Origin: Lachnospiraceae bacterium UBA7598
Lineage (GTDB): Bacteria > Bacillota > Clostridia > Lachnospirales > Lachnospiraceae
Reading direction: 5' to 3'
Assembly: GCA_002474415.1 (NCBI GenBank)
Contig: DLQV01000293.1
Span: 1 to 5,236, forward strand
Length of the DNA stretch: 5,236 nt
The position numbers and the translations under genes are program-made. Below the pieces are notes generated by a model, which worked only from the letters and a program-made list of their open reading frames with translations, was not told the DNA's origin and did no database searches. Below are positions 1 to 5,236 of this stretch, piece after piece (the first letter of the stretch is position 1; every line of letters starts with the position of its first letter).

Positions 1-1055
1 TGCAGATCCCGTCGCAACACCGGCGGAACATGTTCCTGTGATTTTTGTAGCGCAACCTGAACATTTTCACTCTGCAGCAGCAAAACAATATCCATCAGCC
101 AGCCTGGAAATGCACACTTGATACTGCGTACCAATGTTTTCCGTGCAACCGCCCGTCCTACCCGGTGCTGATTTGCCATCAATGCAGCCAGAAGAAGTGC
201 AGCAGCCGTCATCAACTGATGTCCAAGATAATACGCAACTGCTGCACCTGCCACCGTCACAACTGTCAGCATCACCGATAAACGTTTATCTTTTTTCTCA
301 TCATACCGGTAATATTCTTCTATTTTCTTTGCATCCGCCTCATCGGTCTGTCCATCCACAGCCAACCAGTTGATGGCAAGATATTTCTGTGCTCTCGTAA
401 AAATAAGATCATCCAGTATTACAACTATCACCGTAAGCACCTGTGAAATCAGATTTTTACTGATATCAATTTCCATCACCGGCAGATATAAAATCATGCC
501 GCATATCAACAGAGAGGCAGCTATCGACATTACAATATCCACAAACATTTTCCTGCGCTCTTTCATGGACTCCCGAATTCGCTGCTCCCATCTCTTTTTA
601 TCTGCGAGAAGCAACTCCACCGGTTTTTCAATTGCCCCTCCGTAAATTTCTACATGTACGATAAAATCATGCACATTTTTTATCCGGCTGCAGGTGTATT
701 CCTGTTCGATCATGTGCAGAGAATCCCGCATCACATCTGTCTCATCAAATGTCATGTGCATATGATCAATTGCCTTTTGCAGGACTCCCCGCATCGGACC
801 ATCCACCATAGCCGCATCCACATTCACCAATGCCCTCTCTACTTTTTCTTCTTTGACAAATGCATACAATAACATATCCAGATATTCGGACACCTCTTCA
901 AACTTTCTCTCGTATGCATTCTTTTTTCCACACCATTTCCGGTGTCCGGAAATCCGAAGCATCAAAAAACTGCCTATCACAACTGTCGTAATCCAGTGAA
1001 GTTTTAAGAGCAGATGCAGCGCATACAAAGCCGACAGAACCACCAGATAGATCAT
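1..1055 (-). CDS. Tad-type membrane platform protein with tandem T2SSF domains (TadB/TadC-like), 3' end outside the window
   Basis: The frame is open from the ATG at 1055 to the left edge: 351 codons with no stop, so the gene is partial at its C terminus. The start is well supported: it overlaps the ATPase stop as ATGA, and a GGAGGT site lies 6 bases upstream (1067-1062). Seen in the translation: two hydrophobic segments (about residues 2-35), a cytoplasmic helical region (about 45-170) with the motif VEIYGG at 135-140, hydrophobic segments at about 172-192 and 203-219, a charged linker (about 220-256), two more hydrophobic segments (about 257-293), then FPGWLMDIVLLLQSENV (316-332), which resembles the opening of another T2SSF domain. 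Family knowledge: T2SSF proteins such as TadB, TadC, PilC and GspF form the inner-membrane platform on which the ATPase acts. Canonical TadB and TadC carry one such domain each in separate proteins; here one chain seems to carry both. The family call is by motif and topology only. Confidence 0.82.
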   Translation of the reverse strand, partial: MIYLVVLSALYALHLLLKLHWITTVVIGSFLMLRISGHRKWCGKKNAYERKFEEVSEYLDMLLYAFVKEEKVERALVNVDAAMVDGPMRGVLQKAIDHMHMTFDETDVMRDSLHMIEQEYTCSRIKNVHDFIVHVEIYGGAIEKPVELLLADKKRWEQRIRESMKERRKMFVDIVMSIAASLLICGMILYLPVMEIDISKNLISQVLTVIVVILDDLIFTRAQKYLAINWLAVDGQTDEADAKKIEEYYRYDEKKDKRLSVMLTVVTVAGAAVAYYLGHQLMTAAALLLAALMANQHRVGRAVARKTLVRSIKCAFPGWLMDIVLLLQSENVQVALQKSQEHVPPVLRRDL

Positions 1056-2131
1056 GTATCCACCTCCCTGTCCTTTTCTTTTCCCAGCTGTTGCTCCAAA
1101 AGTCCACACATCAGGGGATTTTCCACACCTGCCCGTTCAAACCGCCGGATCAGCTGCCCCGGAAATTCTTTCAGTACCAGATTTCCATCCGTCACAGCCA
1201 TAATAATCCTGTTTTTTCCGTTCTCTCTGTCAAAAAAGCAGACCTGGTCAATATAACGGTATACCTGATTGGCTCCCCCTTTCTTCTTCCGAATCAAAAC
1301 CCCCACGTCCATCGCCTGATAGATATCGTTCTCCAGACGATCCGCATCCACACGTGTTTCCAGCATATTTAAAATCCGGTCCGGAATGTTCCGGACATCA
1401 TCCGTATGCAGGGTTGTCATTCCCCGGACTCCTGTTGACCAGCCTTCCAAAAGGTATTTCACTTCCTTCGAGCGCGCCTCCGAGAGCATAATCCATTTGG
1501 GATTTAAACGCAGGCTTGCCTTGATTGCATCTGCATAATCAAACCGGTCATTTACTCTCATCTCAATACAGTCTTTGCCCGGATTCGTGACGGAGTACCG
1601 GATCTCCATCGTATCCTCAATCGTAATCACCCGCTCGTTTCCCGGAACATACTGGGAAAAAAATTTTACGCACTCGGTCTTTCCAATTCCCGGCATCCCA
1701 CAAAAAATCAGATTCATTTTGGTCAGCACACAATTGATCAGTACTGCAAGAATTTCCTTGCTGCAATACTGTTCCTGAAGTGCCTTTTCTGCGGTCAGAC
1801 GAACGACCGGCGGCGTTTTCCGAATACTGATACTCCGCCCGGAACGCGCAATCGACTCATGCAGGATCGTCACACGCAGCTCACTGGTTTCTGCCTCAAG
1901 CTCCGGATTCTGCTTATTAAACTGCTGGCTGACCACATTTGCAATCCGCTGGGTAAATTGTTCCACAAACGCAGAAGTCACATTTTCATCCACGTAACTC
2001 TGATTGACCTTGTAACGCTCATTGTAAATATTTGTCAGCCAGATTTCCCGCCCATTGTAATCCACATCCGTGATCTCTTCGTTTGAGATATACTTCCACA
2101 GCGGGCCAAAATATTCTTTTCCAAGTTCCAT
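1052..2131 (-). CDS. tadA: TadA/CpaF-family secretion ATPase (type II/IV secretion ATPase, GspE superfamily)
   Basis: A complete 359-residue protein predicted to be the cytoplasmic hexameric motor that hydrolyses ATP to drive pilus assembly or secretion through the neighbouring platform protein. Seen: an N-terminal sensor-type domain (about 1-110), Walker A GMPGIGKT at 145-152, Asp box TIEDTMEIR at 170-178, a diverged Walker B IMLSEARS at 214-221 that keeps the catalytic-type Glu218, and His box GMTTLHTDD at 237-245. Family TadA/CpaF proteins are usually longer (roughly 400-450 residues) with an extra N-terminal helical domain, which is absent here. Their Walker B usually reads VGE followed by [VI]RG, so Ser217, Ala219 and Ser221 are departures. 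The start is fixed by AAGGAGG (2142-2136), 4 bases upstream and overlapping the TAA of the pilin-like gene; an in-frame TAA at 2143-2141 rules out a longer protein. The TGA stop overlaps the next ATG, implying translational coupling. Family assignment is firm; the exact substrate is not known. Confidence 0.9.
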   Translation of the reverse strand: MELGKEYFGPLWKYISNEEITDVDYNGREIWLTNIYNERYKVNQSYVDENVTSAFVEQFTQRIANVVSQQFNKQNPELEAETSELRVTILHESIARSGRSISIRKTPPVVRLTAEKALQEQYCSKEILAVLINCVLTKMNLIFCGMPGIGKTECVKFFSQYVPGNERVITIEDTMEIRYSVTNPGKDCIEMRVNDRFDYADAIKASLRLNPKWIMLSEARSKEVKYLLEGWSTGVRGMTTLHTDDVRNIPDRILNMLETRVDADRLENDIYQAMDVGVLIRKKKGGANQVYRYIDQVCFFDRENGKNRIIMAVTDGNLVLKEFPGQLIRRFERAGVENPLMCGLLEQQLGKEKDREVDT

Positions 2132-2140
2132 ACGGCCTCC

Positions 2141-2326
2141 TTACGGTGTCGGCAAACCGGTATTTTTATTTGCCTGGTCAATAAAATTTTTCACCAGTGT
2201 CTGGAATGCACTTCCAATCGGCCCGCTCGTATCGGTTCCTACAACAGCCGTAATGACAAGGATTACCGCAAGAATTGCTACTACCGTAATTAAAATACCG
2301 CCATATTCCTGAAATATTTCTTTCAT
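2141..2326 (-). CDS. Small single-span pilin-like membrane protein of the Tad locus
   Basis: A 61-residue protein: short polar N terminus (MKEIFQ), Glu7-Tyr8, one strongly hydrophobic helix (about residues 9-29, rich in Ile, Val, Ala), then a polar tail with an amphipathic stretch (about 36-53) ending in Pro. This is the layout of mature Flp/type IVb pilins, which carry a Glu-Tyr (or Glu-Phe) pair near the start of the helix, and it lies first in an operon with a pilus ATPase. It lacks a prepilin leader: there is no Gly or Ala cleavage site, and an in-frame TAA two codons upstream (2332-2330) excludes an earlier start. AGGAGG at 2343-2338 lies 11 bases before the ATG. It is in the same frame as the ATPase gene, separated by TAA and three codons. 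I do not recognise a named family; a small accessory membrane subunit is the alternative to a pilin. A real gene is very likely from the ribosome site, operon fit and composition. Confidence 0.72.
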   Translation of the reverse strand: MKEIFQEYGGILITVVAILAVILVITAVVGTDTSGPIGSAFQTLVKNFIDQANKNTGLPTP

Positions 2327-2337
2327 ATTTTATTTTT

Positions 2338-2343
2338 CCTCCT
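2338..2343 (-). promoter_or_regulatory. Ribosome binding site of the pilin-like gene
   Basis: A perfect AGGAGG on the minus strand, 11 bases upstream of the ATG at 2326, with an A/T-only spacer. It supports this start for a gene too short to be certain by length alone. The bases immediately before it (2348-2344, CGTAC) are complementary to GTACG at 2430-2426 near the start of the leader, so access to this site could in principle depend on leader folding; that part is speculation. Confidence 0.75.
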
Positions 2344-2368
2344 GTACGAAGGACTTTCTTATGGGAAA

Positions 2369-2388
2369 CCACAGAAGAATATCTGTGG
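2369..2388 (-). other. Perfect 7-bp hairpin in the leader of the Tad-like operon
   Basis: On the minus strand CCACAGA and TCTGTGG flank the 6-base loop TATTCT. It lies between the terminator-like hairpin and the ribosome binding site, inside the presumed 5' untranslated region of the pilin-like gene. It has no T-run after it (TTTCCC), so it is not an intrinsic terminator. It could be an operator, a structural arm of a regulatory leader, or an mRNA-stabilising hairpin; the sequence alone does not decide. Confidence 0.4.
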
Positions 2389-2392
2389 GCAC

Positions 2393-2427
2393 AAAAAATC
2401 CGGCGATTGCATCACATGCATTTGCCG
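2393..2427 (-). terminator. Terminator-like hairpin with T-run between promoter and pilin-like gene
   Basis: On the minus strand arms 2427-2416 and 2412-2401 pair at 10 of 12 positions (CGGC with GCCG at the base, TGCAT with ATGCA at the top) around the 3-base loop GTG. They are followed by GA and six T (2398-2393). This is the form of a Rho-independent terminator. It lies about 15-20 bases downstream of the best -10 box and before the pilin-like gene, so it could act as an attenuator. Alternatively it is a second, back-up terminator of the rarA/aminotransferase unit, with the true pilin promoter unrecognised. Confidence 0.5.
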
Positions 2428-2441
2428 TACTGAAAAAAGAT

Positions 2442-2475
2442 ATTATAACTATACCGTTTTTTGCGTTTTTGTAAA
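2442..2475 (-). promoter_or_regulatory. Candidate sigma-A-type promoter of the Tad-like operon
   Basis: On the minus strand TTTACA (2475-2470) is followed after 16 bases by TATAGT (2453-2448), with an overlapping perfect TATAAT at 2447-2442. TATAAT itself would have no good -35 at 17 bases, so the paired reading is TTTACA-16-TATAGT. The region is AT-rich and lies after the upstream terminator and before the operon. Transcription would start near 2440-2435, giving a leader of roughly 110 bases. This is a by-eye match to consensus only. Confidence 0.45.
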
Positions 2476-2496
2476 TAGTTCTTTGGTACTACAAAG

Positions 2497-2523
2497 AAGG
2501 GCTCTCCACACCGGAAAGCCCTT
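2497..2523 (-). terminator. Intrinsic terminator of the rarA/aminotransferase unit
   Basis: An 11-bp stem (AAGGGCTTTCC pairing with GGAGAGCCCTT) around the loop GGTGT starts 29 bases after the aminotransferase stop. In minus-strand RNA the single imperfect position is a U-G wobble, while in plus-strand RNA it would be a C-A mismatch, which supports function for the minus-strand transcript. The 3' tail on the minus strand is TTCTTTGT, a modest U-tract; on the plus strand the stem is followed by further T, so weak two-way action is possible, although no plus-strand gene is seen here. Confidence 0.7.
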
Positions 2524-2552
2524 TTTCACAAATTCTATTACAATAATCTTTT

Positions 2553-3839
2553 TTATTTTTCAGCTAAAAACTTTTCTGCTGCTACCATGCGGACAACCAC
2601 AACAAATACTTTTGCTGCCTGTTCCAGCTCGGATAACGATGGATATGTCGGTGCAATACGGATGACCGAATCCTTCGGATCTTTCTTGTATGGGAATGGA
2701 GAACCTGCACCTGTCAGCACTACACCTGCCTCTTTACACTTGGCAACGATCTCCTTTGCACATCCTTCCGGAGCCTCAAAGGAAATAAAATATCCTCCCA
2801 GCGGATGCATCCATGTACCGATTCCGCGGGATGCCAGCTCATCGGAAAAGATCTTTTCTACCAATTCAAATTTCGGACGGATAAGATCTGCCTGCTTCTC
2901 CATATGTGCTTTGATGCCATCAACATTTTTGAAGAACTTCACATGACGCAGCTGATTGATCTTGTCATGACCGATCGTCTGAACGGTCAGGCGCTTCTTG
3001 ATGTCTGCAATGTTTGCCTCAGAGGAAGCAATGGCTGCGATACCGGATCCAGGGAAGCTGACCTTGCTGGTAGAGCAGAATTCAAATACCATATCCGGAT
3101 TTCCTGCTTTTTTGCACTCTTCTAAGATATCCAGGATCTGCGCCTGTTTGTCTTTGTAAAGATGATGTACTACATAGGCATTATCCCAGAAAATACGGAA
3201 GTCCGCAGCTGCAGGCTTTAAGGCTGCAAATCTGCGCACCGTCTCATCCGAATAGACCACCCCCTGTGGGTTTGAGTATTTCGGCACACACCAGATTCCT
3301 TTCACCGTCTCATCGTTATTTACATATTTTTCTACCAGATCCATATCCGGTCCATTCTCTGTCATTGGGATGTTAATCATCTCGATGCCAAATGCCTCGG
3401 TAATGGCAAAATGTCTGTCATATCCCGGAACCGGACAGAGGAATTTTACTTTATCAAGTTTACACCATGGAGTATTGCCACAAATACCAAACATTTCTGC
3501 GCGGGCAACCTGATCATACATAATATTCAAACTGGAATTACCGTAAACAATTACATTCTCCGGCTTTGTTCCAATCACATCTGCCATCAGTTTTTTTGCT
3601 TCCGGAATACCATCGAGTACACCATAGTTTCGCAGATCGGTGCCGTTTTCACTCTTTAATGCAGTCTTGGAATCAACCACATCGAGCATTCCCATGCTCA
3701 GCTCAAGCTGGTCAGCTCCCGGCTTTCCTCTGGACATATCCAGTGCAAGTCCCATATCCTTGATCTTGGCATATTCTGCCTCAAGAGCGGTCTTTTCCTG
3801 CATCAGTTCCTCTTTGCTCATCTCCTGGTAGGTTTTCAT
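2553..3839 (-). CDS. PLP-dependent aspartate aminotransferase (AspT-like, fold type I, Asp_aminotransf family)
   Basis: A complete 428-residue cytosolic enzyme predicted to transfer an amino group, most likely L-aspartate plus 2-oxoglutarate to oxaloacetate plus L-glutamate, linking amino-acid synthesis to the central pathway. Seen: an N-terminal helical segment, substrate and cofactor loop MSRGKPG (35-41), YGNSSLN (99-105) in the phosphate-binding position, PGY (138-140), the NPQG turn at 190-193 (the NPTG motif of other class I enzymes), FWDNAYVVHH (217-226) with Asp219 contacting the pyridine nitrogen and Tyr222, the Schiff-base lysine in STSKVSFPGSG (Lys259), and the carboxylate-binding arginine in VIRIAPTYP (Arg394). 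Length and motif spacing fit the subgroup of Corynebacterium AspT. AGGAGG (3855-3850) lies 10 bases before the ATG. The gene follows the rarA frame by 18 bases and is probably co-transcribed; no functional link between the two is evident. Fold and chemistry are secure; the amino-acid specificity is inferred. Confidence 0.93.
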   Translation of the reverse strand: MKTYQEMSKEELMQEKTALEAEYAKIKDMGLALDMSRGKPGADQLELSMGMLDVVDSKTALKSENGTDLRNYGVLDGIPEAKKLMADVIGTKPENVIVYGNSSLNIMYDQVARAEMFGICGNTPWCKLDKVKFLCPVPGYDRHFAITEAFGIEMINIPMTENGPDMDLVEKYVNNDETVKGIWCVPKYSNPQGVVYSDETVRRFAALKPAAADFRIFWDNAYVVHHLYKDKQAQILDILEECKKAGNPDMVFEFCSTSKVSFPGSGIAAIASSEANIADIKKRLTVQTIGHDKINQLRHVKFFKNVDGIKAHMEKQADLIRPKFELVEKIFSDELASRGIGTWMHPLGGYFISFEAPEGCAKEIVAKCKEAGVVLTGAGSPFPYKKDPKDSVIRIAPTYPSLSELEQAAKVFVVVVRMVAAEKFLAEK

Positions 3840-3857
3840 GGTAAGTTTTCCTCCTTA

Positions 3858-4160
3858 TTATTCCTCTGGATTTTCTTTGATTTTCTTATAATAGGCGCGA
3901 ATCTGCTGCTCGTATCCATTTTCCGACGGTTCATAGAAAACCTCACCGGTCAGTCCATCCGGCAGATACTGCTGCTTCACGTAGTGGTTTTTGTAATCAT
4001 GGGCATATTTGTAACCTTTTCCGTGCCCAAGTTTTCCTGCCGATTTGTAGTGAGCATCCTGCAAATGCACCGGGACCGGCGGTGTCTTTGTCTCCTGCAC
4101 CACACGCATGGCCTTATCAATGGCATTAATCGCGGAATTGCTCTTTGGTGCGCTTGCCAT
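3858..4160 (-). CDS. RarA C-terminal part (end of MgsA_C tetramerisation domain)
   Basis: A 100-residue open frame that begins with an ATG directly after the UGA that ends the N-terminal part. It carries the most conserved C-terminal RarA motifs: APKSN (4-8), TPPVPVHLQDAHY (26-38), GHGKGYKYAHDY (46-57) and QQYLPD (63-68). This is the last quarter of the protein, part of the oligomerisation domain, with no ATP site, so it could only act by joining the N-terminal part. AGGCGG at 4174-4169, one base off AGGAGG, lies 8 bases before the ATG, so restart after termination is conceivable, but those bases also encode conserved residues. Its TAA stop is 18 bases from the aminotransferase start. Confidence 0.6.
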   Translation of the reverse strand: MASAPKSNSAINAIDKAMRVVQETKTPPVPVHLQDAHYKSAGKLGHGKGYKYAHDYKNHYVKQQYLPDGLTGEVFYEPSENGYEQQIRAYYKKIKENPEE

Positions 4161-5186
4161 TCAGGTAACCGCCTGTGCAAGCACGAGCCGTGCTTCCGGC
4201 ATTCCGAGCCGCTCCACCGCCTGTGCTGCCGCCACCGCAACCTGCAATGCCTGCGGATCAGCATTCCCGATATCCTCAGATGCCAGAATCATAATTCTTC
4301 TGGCAATAAATTTCACATCTTCCCCCGCATAAAGCATCCGTGCCAGATAATACACAGCGGCATCCGGATCCGATCCCCGCATACTCTTGATAAAAGCAGA
4401 GATCGTATCATAGTGGTTATCCCCCGTCTTATCGTAGTTGATAACCCGCTTCTGGATGCACTCACTGGCCACATCCAGTGTAATGTGAATAATCCCATCC
4501 TCACTCCGGTCCGTGGTCAGAATTCCAAGCTCAATGGCAGTCAGCGCTGCGCGCGCATCTCCGTTTGCCATGTCTGCCAAAAAATCCAGCGCATCATCGT
4601 CAATCTGTGCATGGTAAGAACCCATGCCCTTTTCCGTATCATTGACCGCCCGAAGAAGCAGTGTGCGGATATCTTCCGTGGAAAGTTTCTTTAATTCAAA
4701 AATGACCGAGCGTGACAAAAGCGCGGGATTTACTTCAAAATACGGATTTTCTGTGGTAGCACCGATCAGGATGATGGTTCCATCCTCGACAAACGGAAGC
4801 AGGTAATCCTGCTGTCCTTTGTTGAAACGGTGAATCTCGTCAATAAACAGGATCGTTTTCTTTCCGTACATACCCTGATTATTTTTTGCAGCGGCCACCA
4901 CTTCCTCCATATCTTTCTTTCCCGCTGAAGTCGCATTGATCTGCATGAACTCTGCACTCGTGGTATTTGCAATCACCTTTGCCAGTGTCGTCTTGCCCGT
5001 ACCGGGCGGCCCGTAAAAAATGATGGAGCTGAGTTTATCTGCCTTGATGGCACGGTACAGCAGTTTGTCTTTTCCAACAATGTGCTGCTGCCCGACAACT
5101 TCGTCGAGTGTCGTTGGACGCAGACGCGAGGCAAGCGGTGACTCATCCTTCATATTCTGTTGTCTCATATACTCAAATAAATCCAT
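4161..5186 (-). CDS. rarA: RarA/MgsA N-terminal part: AAA+ ATPase and most of the C-terminal domain, cut short by UGA
   Basis: RarA is a DNA-dependent ATPase of the clamp-loader-like AAA+ class, related to eukaryotic WRNIP1/Mgs1; it acts at stalled replication forks and in recombination. Seen in these 341 residues: the family N terminus MDLFEYMR, SPLASRLRP (16-24), Walker A GPPGTGKT (59-66), Walker B FIDEIHRF (114-121) with Asp116 and Glu117, sensor 1 ATTENP (143-148), arginine finger LLSRS (156-160, Arg159), sensor 2 GDARAAL (209-215), then the start of the tetramerisation domain (SAFIKSMRGSDPDAAVYYLARM, split here as residues 263-284). It ends about 100 residues early. All catalytic elements are intact, but loss of the rest of the tetramer domain would be expected to harm function. 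The start matches family N termini; the ribosome site is weak (GGGG at 5201-5198). The frame is also open upstream to the right edge, though without a standard start codon. Confidence 0.9.
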   Translation of the reverse strand: MDLFEYMRQQNMKDESPLASRLRPTTLDEVVGQQHIVGKDKLLYRAIKADKLSSIIFYGPPGTGKTTLAKVIANTTSAEFMQINATSAGKKDMEEVVAAAKNNQGMYGKKTILFIDEIHRFNKGQQDYLLPFVEDGTIILIGATTENPYFEVNPALLSRSVIFELKKLSTEDIRTLLLRAVNDTEKGMGSYHAQIDDDALDFLADMANGDARAALTAIELGILTTDRSEDGIIHITLDVASECIQKRVINYDKTGDNHYDTISAFIKSMRGSDPDAAVYYLARMLYAGEDVKFIARRIMILASEDIGNADPQALQVAVAAAQAVERLGMPEARLVLAQAVT

Positions 5187-5236
5187 TCGTATCCAATCCC
5201 CATATGAATATTGTTCAAGATCTTTTTGAATAATTT

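Larger units (their letters stand above)
3858..5186 (-). pseudogene. rarA: rarA (mgsA) interrupted by one in-frame UGA
   Basis: Read through the UGA at 4163-4161, this interval encodes 442 residues, the normal full length for RarA/MgsA, with no frameshift and no other lesion. Residue 342 is the stop; most RarA proteins I know have Tyr at this place, between the conserved AQAVT-type segment and the APKSN segment. Everything after the stop remains conserved, which argues that decay, if any, is very recent. It is listed here as one locus; the two open parts are given separately below. Whether it is a pseudogene, a split gene, a readthrough gene or a sequence error cannot be decided from the window. 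Confidence 0.6.

Noticed and set aside
134..872. Plus-strand open frames of 70-90 residues in the left part
   Set aside because: The minus strand has an uninterrupted 351-codon frame with a strong start and T2SSF features covering this whole interval, so these are shadows.
2344..2440. A cyclic di-GMP or other known riboswitch controlling the pilus genes
   Set aside because: The conserved GEMM-type elements I know (such as the GGGCAAACC-like and GGACGCAAAGCC-like segments) are not present; only unclassified hairpins can be supported.
2587..3125. Plus-strand open frames opposite the aminotransferase gene
   Set aside because: They are antisense shadows of a well-conserved enzyme with intact catalytic motifs, and they show no recognisable domain or start signal.
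4100..4200. A frameshift as the cause of the split rarA
   Set aside because: Both halves are in the same frame with no missing or extra residues relative to the usual RarA length; the lesion is a single stop codon.
3984..4694. 236-residue plus-strand open frame opposite rarA, rich in Cys, His and Arg
   Set aside because: It lies antisense to conserved rarA codons, crosses the UGA site, has no evident ribosome site and resembles no family; its length follows from the codon use of the real gene.
5205..5236. Short inverted repeat (TTCAA/TTGAA around AAGATC) upstream of rarA as an operator
   Set aside because: The arms are only 5 bases in AT-rich sequence that is open in two frames and may be coding; there is too little flanking sequence to support a site.
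1..5236. CRISPR arrays, tRNA or rRNA genes, insertion sequences, prophage or attachment sites
   Set aside because: No periodic repeats, tRNA-like T-arm (GGTTCGAATCC-type) motifs, transposase motifs or terminal repeats were seen on either strand.

Overview
The window (about 46-50% GC by eye) looks like a chromosomal piece of a Gram-positive gut-type clostridium, most likely Lachnospiraceae. This is an inference from the style of the RarA and aminotransferase proteins, the strong AGGAGG ribosome binding sites and the Tad-type genes; no rRNA or other taxonomic marker is present. Every gene I can support is on the minus strand, so the text runs from high to low coordinates in transcription order.

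Region 1 (5236-3858): rarA (mgsA), encoding the AAA+ recombination factor of stalled replication forks. The reading frame is interrupted by a single in-frame UGA (4163-4161), which separates a 341-residue N-terminal part from a 100-residue C-terminal part. Both halves are well conserved and in the same frame, so this is a recent nonsense change, a sequence error, or a tolerated split or readthrough gene.

Region 2 (3839-2553): 18 bases further on, probably in the same transcript, is a complete PLP-dependent aminotransferase of the aspartate aminotransferase subgroup typified by Corynebacterium AspT. A hairpin terminator follows at 2523-2497.

Region 3 (2552-2327): a 226-base intergenic region with a candidate promoter (2475-2442) and a leader. 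The leader holds a terminator-like hairpin with a run of six T (2427-2393), a second perfect hairpin (2388-2369) and the ribosome binding site of the next gene. This layout suggests either conditional termination or a second terminator for the upstream unit.

Region 4 (2326-1): a tightly packed Tad/Flp pilus-like (type IVc, type II secretion-related) operon. It encodes a 61-residue single-span pilin-like protein without a leader peptide, a short TadA/CpaF-type secretion ATPase, and a membrane platform protein cut by the left edge. The platform protein is open from 1055 to base 1, and its visible 351 residues hold one complete T2SSF domain and the start of a second, so it looks like TadB and TadC in one chain. 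ATPase and platform genes overlap by ATGA; pilin and ATPase genes are 9 bases apart. Together they could form the pilin, motor and inner-membrane platform of a pilus or secretion machine; any prepilin peptidase, minor pilins or TadZ/CpaB-type genes would lie beyond the left edge.
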